From NCBI GenBank assembly GCA_950295325.1, contig OX485806.1, forward strand, positions 5,828,001 to 5,892,000: DNA of 64,000 nucleotides, read 5' to 3'. Position numbers and translations under genes: made by a program. The DNA comes from Polytrichum commune (taxonomy: Eukaryota > Streptophyta > Polytrichopsida > Polytrichales > Polytrichaceae). This document shows, piece by piece, positions 37,944 to 46,898 of this stretch; position 1 is the stretch's first letter, and each line of letters starts with the position of its first letter. The notes under the pieces are model-generated. The model saw only the letters and a program-made list of their open reading frames with translations. It did no database searches and was not told the origin of the DNA.

Positions 37944-38226
37944 AATAAAAATTTAATTTTCAAAAACAGACCTTGACCGTAGATTTCAGATCTGATTTTT
38001 TTCAAAACCTAAGGTGTTGGCAAGCTTCTCTCTCTCTCTCTCTCTCTACTTCTTGAAAATCTGGTACTCTGATACACCAAATATGCTATTCCGGGCAGCC
38101 CGGTTAAAAATAAAAAAGAAAAATTACAATACAAAAGGCCGAAGGGTTCGGGGAAAGCAAGTATGTTCCTCTCCCACAGTGCTAGTCTGACAGCAGTTCC
38201 TCTACCACAGAGTTAGCAGTCCAGTA

Positions 38227-39426
38227 CAGTCTAACCTTGATAATATCACACCATCCGTTTCACCATAAAGTGTGATATAAACAAGGTGTGACATGTTTGA
38301 TAATGTCACATTTTGAAGATTTGTGCATAATGTGATATTATCAAAAAAAAAAAGGTAGAAAATCAAAATGAAATTACAATGTAAAAAAACAAAAAAAACA
38401 AACACAAGACTTCAATGTTTTTGAATGTAAAATATAATTCAAAATTGTGAATAACAACATGAGCACATCACAATGTGTCATTGAGATCAGCCAATCACTA
38501 GCTTCCAATGTAGCAACAACAACAAAAACAACAACACAACGAAGAACACCTGCACTGCATGAAGAAACACAAGCCTATGATAGAAAGTGTGCATTTAAAT
38601 TCCAAATGAACAATGGTTCATTATATACAAGTGAGCTCGACCATGAGCTTGACTAACCTACCTAGGAGACTGTTTCTACTTATGAGCTTGACTAACCTAC
38701 CTAGAAGATTGTTTCTACTTATGAGCTTGACTAACCTACCTAGAAGATTGTTTCTACTTATGAGCTTGACTAACTAATCTAGAAGATTGTTCCTAATTGA
38801 ATGCCCACTTAGGATGAGCGGCTAACACTTATGATCTTACTAGATTCTCCTATGCGACTATTGACTATAGAAACAGTGAAGACCGTGCCACATATCTTGA
38901 GATTTCTACATTGCAAACCAATTGAACTAATTTAGCTTAAGTCGACACTACTCTGTACCAGCTCAGCTAAACCGTAGAACTTAACATCCTAAATTACTTC
39001 ACACAAGCTGAAACCCTCAAAGACACATAGGTGAACACATGTGACGGAAGGTGGGGTGCATAGAGGCCAAGAAGTCTTGGCAGCGCCGTCAAAGACAACA
39101 CCTTTGAGTGCCGTGTATAGACAGCACCGTTCAGGGTTGGTGCACAGAGGCGGCTCATGACCCTTTGAATAACATTGCATTTATCACAGGGGTGGCTCAT
39201 GACCCTTTTGGCTACTACAATATGTCCATCCAACCATCACATACAATCCATCCATATTTGATATTATCACATTTACACTACGGATTTTGGAAAAAAATAG
39301 TGACATTAACAAGGGTGATAGGGATAATAACGAGGGAGTTTTACACTAAGAAAATCGGTTTCAAACTTTTAGGTGACAATATCAAGGTGTCCCATTAACA
39401 AGGGTGACATTATCAAGGTTAGACTG
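38227..39426. mobile_element. Pogo-like element nested in the Harbinger-like element
   Basis: The left end CAGTCTAACCTTGATAATAT and the right end (reverse complement CAGTCTAACCTTGATAATGT) are nearly identical, followed by TCAC. Both are flanked by TA (38225-38226 and 39427-39428). The terminal motif 'ttgataat(a/g)tcac' recurs inside near each end, as in the element at 11310-12301. It is 1200 bp with no transposase fragment that I can recognise. It contains a 39-bp tandem repeat (38645-38800). Confidence 0.85.
38645..38800. repeat. 39-bp tandem repeat, four copies
   Basis: Units beginning gagcttgactaacctaccta start at 38645, 38684, 38723 and 38762, exactly 39 bp apart. The last copy is more diverged. 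Confidence 0.9.
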
Positions 39427-39995
39427 TAAACAGAGACAGGATATGGGGACTTCCCGTCTGTAGCTGCTTATCGAAGTACTGAGATTGTTCGAGTGAAGGA
39501 TAGCTTGATTTCTGATCAGACTTAGCAGGAGTACTGAAGTGAAGCTACTGTATCATCCACAGTAAGCACAGTATCGGTAGCAACTACTGATTTACTCCGA
39601 GGGAACAGCAGAAGACAGGAATTCGTGAGAAGTGGTTGAGTAACGGATTGAATTGTCCATTCTGATCATTAAAAGAACCTCATAGGTTCAAGAATTCACA
39701 GCAAGATGAGCACACCCAACTCATCCAAGGACGAGCTCAAGGTGGCAATTATGTTTTGTTTTTTCTAAAAACAAATCATGGTCAAAATGGTTCGGTCACA
39801 TATGAATGCTTGATATATATTTGAGATTTTACATATGTGAAATAATTCATATGGATATTTTAATATTTCCATGCTATATAAGTAGATAAAAAAGATATTT
39901 ACCTATTCCAAGGATGAAGTATAGCCTTGTTGACATCGATAACAAGTAAGAGGTCTTGTGACACCTGTTGTACGCTCTACTAACACTTCTTGTAA

Positions 39996-40268
39996 TTGTG
40001 GGGAGCATGGGCACAGGTGAGGACCTCTTCTACAAGTGCTATGCACCATTCGAAGAATTGTCTACTCATGAATAATTCCCCAAGAAAATTGTTCTTGAAA
40101 TATGGAATACTTACTACGAGTATATCTTTCTTGGAAAAAACAGTATCTACTATATACATTTTGACTGATAAAATACCCGATATAAGGGGATCTGAATTCT
40201 TTGTTATAGCTCAAAAACGCTACGCAGATATTGTGGATAATTCTCTGCTGAAATGCAATTTCCAATAA
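39996..40268 (+). pseudogene. Possible captured exon fragment inside the Harbinger-like element
   Basis: An open frame of 90 codons, with no stop but no clear ATG context, ends ...GSEFFVIAQKRYADIVDNSLLKCNFQ and then a stop. The last 30 codons look protein-like in composition, unlike the rest of this element. I do not recognise the family. It could be a piece of a host gene carried by the transposon, or chance. Confidence 0.25.
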
Positions 40269-41155
40269 AACAGACAGGACAATATATGATCTGCTATTTT
40301 TCTTTTATAGTATACGGTTGATGGACGTCTGAGACAAGTCCTCACCGATAAAGCAAATAACCAGATGAGAGTAAGGATGGGGGGTAGAGGAAAAAGGTAC
40401 TTAGGATTTCCCCTAAGTCCTCATATGGTGACCACCTGACTGACTGAAGTCAGAAGTTATGACTACTAATAAATTGGTCAAGTCTTTCTCATACTTTCAA
40501 ATGACTGTATTCAGTAGGCACAAAGTGACAATAACAAATGTCTATTAAAGTGTGCAGACATGCTAATCAATGTGTAGCAAGTCTGAGAGGAAACTAAAGA
40601 TGCAAAGGATAACACATAGATCTGTGCAACTATTGCCGATCTACAAATAGTTCAGAAAAATATCTGTGATAGAATTTTTACACACATACTTGGTACAAGA
40701 ATGTGGTAACAAGCTGCTATAGTCAGGAACGAAATTACGGATTTAATGCTTTTATAAAAGCTTCTTACGACAAATGGCTGGATTCTGACACTTGAAAATG
40801 AAGTAACTACCATTTGAGTCTAGGGGTCACCTGTGCTCGCAGAACAACTTCTGTTGATCAAGGTACAGATTAAAACATCACAAACCTCGGTAGTGACCAA
40901 GAGTGTTACCAAGGAAGGACAGAATGACGTCCGGCTCTAAAAGAATGTAAGAAATGAAGACATAAAGTACCAAGGGATTATCAGGACCCTATTCAAAATG
41001 GGATGTATGTTGTCATTACATAACCTGACTCTACAAGAGGGATGAAAGATCCTACTCTAACAAAGAGAATAATCATGACAAGATTGGTCAGCTCTCTCTC
41101 TCTCTCTGCTGTAGTAGCTCCTTAGCGATTTTTTTTTGTGCAATTTTTTTTCGCA

Positions 41156-41518
41156 ATGGCTGGTTACTCACAATTTCAGTTTGGTAGTAGCCAAGATGAG
41201 GACGACCTCATTGGTAGTGAGAATTATTTTGAGCCCTCAAGGCAATTTCCAGGAAGTGCTCTTAGGGCTTATGTTCAACACCCTTCTCCACTTGCAAGGA
41301 ATTTGAGGGAAGAGTTTGAAGGAGGAAGAGAGATAGAGGAAGAGAATGATGTAGAAATTGTGGAACGGCCGATTGAGACCACAAGGAAGAGAGGTCCAAT
41401 AGCAAAGAAGAAAGCTCCGGCCAAGAGGAGAGCCAAGAGGAGAAACGATAAAATACTTCAAAACCATAAAGATCATAAGAGAGCACAAAATCTCTCTTCT
41501 TCGATTATCCATGATTGA
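41156..41518 (+). CDS. Transposon-encoded basic protein, possible Harbinger ORF1
   Basis: The ATG at 41156 is preceded by a pyrimidine-rich leader (CT microsatellite at 41092-41107, then a T-run). The product is 120 aa: an N-terminus MAGYSQFQFGSSQDEDDLIG, an acidic stretch (REIEEENDVEIVE), and a strongly basic segment (KRGPIAKKKAPAKRRAKRRN) that would serve as a nuclear signal or DNA-binding arm. PIF/Harbinger elements usually carry a second, Myb/SANT-like DNA-binding protein besides the transposase. This ORF could be the start of such a gene, truncated or with further exons, but no SANT fold is visible. It lies 514 bp from the right end. A lineage-specific host gene is the alternative. Confidence 0.4.
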   Translation: MAGYSQFQFGSSQDEDDLIGSENYFEPSRQFPGSALRAYVQHPSPLARNLREEFEGGREIEEENDVEIVERPIETTRKRGPIAKKKAPAKRRAKRRNDKILQNHKDHKRAQNLSSSIIHD

Positions 41519-42786
41519 AGATCAAAGATAAGAAGAGAGAAATTGATGAGGATGATTAAGAGGAGAGCATGTCTTAAATAATACCAAAGAGTAGTGCTTG
41601 TCCAATGTGTATGGGTTTTCCCCTCTTCATTCTTAAACACCCAAGGAGACATTTATTTCCTACATGGGCCAAACTTGACAATTGGCAATTTGGCAATTTT
41701 CATTATCTTTTGAATAAAATTGAACATTATATTACACAATTCTTATGAACACAATTCTTGTTGAAATCTTTTGATACAATGTGAATGTAGAGAATTATGG
41801 TTTTTTATCACAAAAAATCTTCACCATTAGGTGAACTTCTCTTCACCGGTGGACTTCTCTAGTGGACTTCTCCTCTAGGTGTTTAGACTTCAACCGGTCA
41901 AGACTCCTTAAGAAATATTTTATTGCCTTTAATTCTTCTCCGGCACATCCACCATTTGCCTCATATAACCATGTCTTGGCCAAGCATTCTTGACCGACCG
42001 GAGGCCTTCTCCACCGTAGTGTAAACCGACCCTAAGAGTGCTTGAAGTGCAATGGTCACATGCCCTCAATGTCGTGTGTGGAGTGGCCCTAAGACTCACT
42101 CCATGCAAGTTTTCTTTCTTGCTAGTGTGTGGTGTTACGAATATAAAAGGTATGCAAGTGTTATTTTGGTTACTTTTCTTAGTTGAACACCTTTATTTGA
42201 TTGGTGTGTCGTTAGGTGAGGATCCAAAAACGAACACCATAAAGACACATGTTTAAAAGAGATTGGACTACGTTTTTAATGTTTATTCATTGCTCCACTC
42301 AATTGCGAGGACATATGTATTCATTTGAGGAATAAATAATAAACATGCACTTATGATAATCGTAACCAAAGTAGGGGAGCTCTGATTTACAATATGTTTT
42401 TTGTTGATACTTCACAGTAGATTTGCTAATGCAACATGAAGTTTGACATGTAGATCTAGTGAATGGGTAAAAGATATAGAAAAACGAACATACCGTATGG
42501 GTGAACTAGACTTTTTTTTAGGTTTCTACTTATGTAGAGGGTTGATTACAAAATGAAAATTACATGGCATATTAGCAAATTCGAATGAGGACATGAGAAT
42601 TGATCTAGCTTTTTGGGAATCGGTGTGAAAAGATGGATTCTTGATCTAATGAATGTCATAGATGATTTACACTAGTTTCCTTTTGGATATATACATGGTG
42701 GTATGAATTTCTAGAGGCCGGGCCAATTTGTTGTACGTGTAAGAGGCTTGAAATCCTCACTTGTGATTAGTCAAAATGTTGAAATC

Positions 42787-42935
42787 GGCCCCAATCCCTT
42801 TACACTCAGAGGGTGGGCCAATTTGGTGGTATGAAATTTTTAATCAAAATATGCATGGTCTGAAACAGCCTGAGCTCATTGAATTGGGTGCACCCAAAAT
42901 GGAAGGCCAATTCTTGGCCTCACAGCCAATGTCAG

Positions 42936-42974
<39 letters not shown>

Positions 42975-43242
42975 GTTTTTTTAGCGAACCATATCCATTG
43001 GATTATGTGGAAATATGAACGGCTCTATGCTAGATTATGCTAAATCTGTTGGATTATGCTAGATTTATTGAATCAGCCTAGCTTCTTGGCCCTAAGGCCT
43101 TTACATATGGGAAAATTGACCCCCATTATAATTTCATTATAATATGTAGTTGAGGCCAGCCTCCAACGCAAAGGAGCTGAAATTTCATGCAATCGACCTC
43201 AAGGGGAATTGGCCTAGCCTCTAGGTGTAAAGCGGCCCTAAG
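42787..43242. mobile_element. Probable Harbinger-like MITE with GGCC-CTTTACAC ends
   Basis: The right end read in reverse complement is GGGCCGCTTTACACCTAGAG. The left side reads ggccccaatccctttacactcagagg, a looser match. TAA follows the right end at 43243-43245. A CT microsatellite (42937-42964) lies inside. The left boundary and left duplication are uncertain. Confidence 0.4.
42937..42975. repeat. (CT)n followed by (TA)n microsatellite
   Basis: A run of CT dinucleotides passes directly into TATATATATA. Confidence 0.9.
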
Positions 43243-43437
43243 TGTTGCAAATCTCCTATCGGTCACAATTCATGATAGGTGCACTCCCCTTATATTGTGA
43301 TTGTTCAAGTTTGATGTCCAGACTAGAGGGAGAAAAGAAGATGCGATTATGATAGGTGTATAAACATTATTTGCACCTTTATGTGTACCACATCATACAA
43401 TCAATGCAACTATCAAGTAAAGTAGATGAGCTTACTA

Positions 43438-44266
43438 CAATCCACCCTCTATAAATGTTACACCTATAAGTGTTCACCCTCTCTAAATGTTAACTTTCTT
43501 CTACTCCCCACATATTGCACACTATAAATGTTAAACATGTTAACTGTTAACAAAATGATACTTCCTTCTTTGTAAATTTTACTCTATAAATGTCAACGAA
43601 TGAAATACAACCATAATATGAATGATAAAAACTACACATCCAGTTACATTCCTCTCTCTCTCATCATGCGTTAGACTAAGTTTGGCTACTAATAGTTCTA
43701 GTGATGGAAGTTTAAGAATGGAGGCACAAGAGTATGTGCAATACGAATTAAACTTTGATTTGAACAATCCATATGAGGTCACCGAAGAGGATGTATGGGA
43801 TGTTTTAGGCTCTATTGGTGGGACTTCTAATGTCTAAGATGATGATTGTGAGGGAGAGGAGTGAAAGGTGGAACCCATTCCATCTTATAGTGACTTGCAA
43901 TCTAGTTTTGGTACCATTAGAAGGTACATGGAATCACGTTCATGTGATGTGTCCAAGTAAGTGGGTTTGTTGGTGCAGATTGAGAAATATTTGCAAGTTG
44001 TGCATGCAGATGAATCTCACCAAAGAACCATTGATTCATACTTCACCCGTGATTTGTAAACTTGATATTGAATAAAGTTTTGATTGGGTTTGCAATTTTA
44101 TGAATGGTATTCTCTCACAAGGACTCTTCACAATTGCTTATATTTATAAATGTTAAGATTTGTATATTGCTCAAAATAGTAATTTTATAATTGTTAATTG
44201 TTAACACCTCTATAAATGTTAACTTTGATCCACTCCCGAGGGTTAACATTTATAGAGGGTAGACTG
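43438..44266 (+). mobile_element. Pogo/Tigger-like element, 829 bp
   Basis: The left end CAATCCACCCTCTATAAATG and the right end (reverse complement CAGTCTACCCTCTATAAATG) match with two differences. Both are flanked by TA (43436-43437 and 44267-44268). The motif 'ctctataaatgtta' is repeated inside near both ends, the same architecture as the elements at 11310 and 38227. It carries decayed coding sequence ending QRTIDSYFTRDL. Confidence 0.85.
43696..44059 (+). pseudogene. Decayed C-terminal transposase fragment (pogo/Tigger type)
   Basis: A first frame gives an acidic stretch (LNNPYEVTEEDVWDVLG) and stops at 43837. A shifted frame then ends with IEKYLQVVHADESHQRTIDSYF and a stop at 44057-44059. 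The end pattern Q-R-T-I-D-S-Y-F parallels QRTIDSFF of the element at 11310-12301. At least one frameshift or stop separates the parts, and the catalytic core is absent. Confidence 0.55.
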
Positions 44267-44425
44267 TACAGATTGGCCTCTTCTCCCATGGAAAAAAATC
44301 GTGAAAAAATCATCCTTGTCGCACAAAGAATCTTGTATGAAATTAATATAACAACAACAGTGTCAAGGTGCCAAAAATGGCAGTGTATGACAAACTTCCA
44401 AAAAGCATACCCTACCCTACCCTTA

Positions 44426-44924
44426 GGGCCACTTCACACATGAGACTGAGAGCCCATGTCCAGTACACTTCAAGCACTCTCATTGGTGGGAAAGGCAGAG
44501 CCCGTCCAAGTTCACTTTGCACTATGCTTGAGGGACCAACGGAGTATGTGAATGAAAGATGGATGTAAAGTCTACATGGATTCCAACATGGCATCGAATG
44601 GATAGTGTTTCATGGTCACTTGGATTATTTTCAAAAACCACCTTTTGGAGGTAGGTCTAACACAAAACTGGGAGACCAAGGCACTCCAAACACTCAAAAC
44701 CGTTGATTTATTCTATTTTATCGTGGGTGAGGACCCACATGAATTAAAATTCATCGAAATAGCATTTGATTGAGGACCCGGTCACATATGACTTCACACT
44801 ACACTTGAGGATCCGTGACCACACTACATGATTTCGGAGGTGTGTTGGGATGGCCTTTGGACACTTTCTTTTGGGCTCTCACCATTTCATGGTCACAGCT
44901 CTTGGCTCGTGTGTGAAGCGGCCC
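44426..44924. mobile_element. Intact copy of the PIF/Harbinger-like MITE
   Basis: This 499-bp element has left end GGGCCACTTCACACATGAG and right end (reverse complement) GGGCCGCTTCACACACGAG, flanked by TTA on both sides (44423-44425 and 44925-44927). It is an inverted, uninterrupted paralogue of the MITE at 36806-42089. At the position where that copy carries the 4.36-kb insertion, this copy reads continuously (gagtgcttga against ttccccacc on the other side). Confidence 0.88.
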
Positions 44925-45000
44925 TTAGTTCCAACATTTGCTGGTCGGATAATTTTTGTTTTGGAACATGGATATCCAACACCTCATTTTTAGGGTTTTA

Positions 45001-46700
45001 GGACGTCATCACTTAAAGCTCCAGGTTGTTCACCTCTTCCTATTCTCAAGCTTCTTATCCAATTACGGGGGACGCTAAGTACCCCCCCACGAACTAATAG
45101 GGATTCCATATTCGGGCGGGGGCAGCCCTCCCACGAAATTTCTGGCCCCGCCCGGATTTTTTCCAAACCCGCCCGAAAATAGCTGCCCGCCCCGCCCGAA
45201 AACGAAAAAAACATTGCTCTTCCATTCTTCAAGGCCGCTTGACTACAAATCCCATATTGAGTGCACTTCACCTTCAAGGTCTCAAATCCAATATATATGT
45301 GCACTTCCACCTAGTAAATAAGGCATTAAATGGGATTTCATTCCGGAAGTGAAACCATCAACCAAGAATGCAATTAACTTGGAAGTCAAAAAATTAGAAA
45401 ATCCTCATCAACATTGAGGTTATAATTTTTATGACTTACCATTTGAAATTGTCTTCGTCATTCTTAAATGACACTTAAATTTAGTGTGCTGATGTGGTAT
45501 GTATATTTTATAATATTTTAGATAATTCTGGCTACTTTCAAGAATATTCATACGCACTTATTTATAAAATATACTTAATGGAACTAATTAATAAATTATT
45601 TTAATTACCGGATTTAATTGGAGTTAATTCCATTAATTAAATTGTCATCCAATGCATAAAACATTGCTTCTATAAATTCATCAATAATTGGTGGAAGTGT
45701 CCTACAATAATACCAATTCAATGGTGCTCGATCTTTGATTCAAAATAATTTTCCTTCTAAGGATATGTAGGAAGAAAAATGAATAGGGCTTGCATTTGAC
45801 ATTAGTAAGCATTGACCTTCAATGAGTACTGCATGCACATTTACATGTTCAACTCCTTAATGCGCTTCCCACATTGGTGGATAGGATTGTCAAGAGATGT
45901 GCAACACATGTGAGAGGGAGAAGACTAGGGTTTCATGATTAGGGTTTAGGGTTTAGAACAAATCCTCACATGGGAAATCTACAGTATCATAACACATACA
46001 CAATCCATCTTCACATGTCAACCTCCCACTTGCCTTCCCAGCCAATGTGACAAATTCATGCACCAACAATTCAACAAGTGACAGAAGAAGAAGAAGAAGA
46101 AGACACTCCACATATTGACATGTGGCATAATGCGAGGGTGTGGGTTAGCTTCTTTAGTGGTTTGCATTAATGTCAAAATCCGTGAAGGGAGATGAATGCG
46201 ACAATAAGGAGTGGGATTTGAACAAAGAACATCCATTCCCTAGGGTTTTGGGATATTAGAGAGTGAATGACATTACAAAGGTCGATGTTATGGAGTTTAG
46301 GGTGTGTTTGTTCACTTATTCACGCATCCGAGAAGTTGCCATAGTGACATAAACTAACATTTGACACTAACCCTTATATTTAAACTGATAGACACTTGCC
46401 TGTTTATGCAATTCAGTCATTACTTGAAAAGATTCTTCCAGGTGACCAAAAAACTCAAAATTACATGGGAGGTCTTTCGGGCCGACCCTCACCTGTGTGA
46501 ATGCCTGAACCAAAAGGGCTCCCACTAATAATGCTTAAGAATGTCTTCTGTCCACGTGGCACTGTGCCGCCAGATAGGCACTTTAGGGTAATGATGTGGC
46601 GGAGTAAAAGTGTGAGGTGGCAGAGCCCAGCACAAGAAACCTCTTCTCTCTCATACAAGTGATCATCTCATCTGATCTCATCAAGTGGCTCCCTTGAGCA
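45001..46700. other. Intergenic upstream of the oxidoreductase gene
   Basis: A GC-rich patch lies at 45062-45205 with repeated CCCGCCCGAAAA-type text. An interstitial telomere-like run (tttagggtttaggg type) lies at about 45931-45957, and an (AAG)n run at 46083-46102. A fragment of MITE family M1 lies at about 46305-46385. No gene recognised. Confidence 0.5.
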
Positions 46701-46773
46701 ATGATTCAAGTATGTTAGCTCAGTTCAGTGCTTGAATTTGTTGTTGTTGCATCACAATTGCTTGCTGCTCGTG

Positions 46774-46780
46774 TATATAA
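46774..46780 (+). promoter_or_regulatory. Putative TATA box of the oxidoreductase gene
   Basis: TATATAA in the context gtgtatataaggc lies 119 bp before the ATG at 46899. A start about 30 bp downstream gives a leader of roughly 90 nt, a normal plant length. Confidence 0.55.
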
Positions 46781-46898
46781 GGCAAGTTGTGGTGTTTTTT
46801 AGTGGTAAGTTATAAACTTGTAGAACACAATCTTGTAGTGGTAAGCTAGTCTTTTTTCGCATCAACCAGGCTGTGATTTGCTCAAGGGGAGCTAAGCT

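Larger units (their letters stand above)
37675..42032. mobile_element. 4.36-kb Harbinger-like DNA transposon
   Basis: The left end GGGCCGGTTTACACTACGGT continuing GGAGAAG and the right end (reverse complement GGGTCGGTTTACACTACGGT continuing GGAGAAG) differ by one base in 27. Both are flanked by TAA (37672-37674 and 42033-42035). An empty version of the host site occurs within the MITE copy at 44426-44924. The TWA duplication and GGG-starting termini fit PIF/Harbinger. It contains an 84-bp palindrome (37860-37943), a nested pogo-like element (38227-39426) and one intact-looking ORF (41156-41518). I found no DDE transposase, so it is probably non-autonomous or has lost that gene. Confidence 0.88.
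36806..42089. mobile_element. PIF/Harbinger-like MITE, interrupted by later insertions
   Basis: The left end GGCCCACTTCACACACGAG (36806) and the right end CGTGTGTGGAGTGGCCC (to 42089) are inverted matches. Both are flanked by TAA (36803-36805 and 42090-42092), the TWA duplication of PIF/Harbinger elements. Its own sequence is 36806 to about 37020, about 37490-37674 and 42033-42089. These pieces align in order with the intact copy at 44426-44924 in inverted orientation. The gaps are a dispersed repeat (about 37020-37490) and a 4.36-kb transposon (37675-42032). It sits 67 bp upstream of the PAP8 ATG. Confidence 0.85.

Noticed and set aside
44990-45310. 106-codon minus ORF rich in Gly and Arg
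   Set aside because: It is the translation of a GC-rich repetitive CCCGCCCGAAAA-type patch and has no family resemblance.
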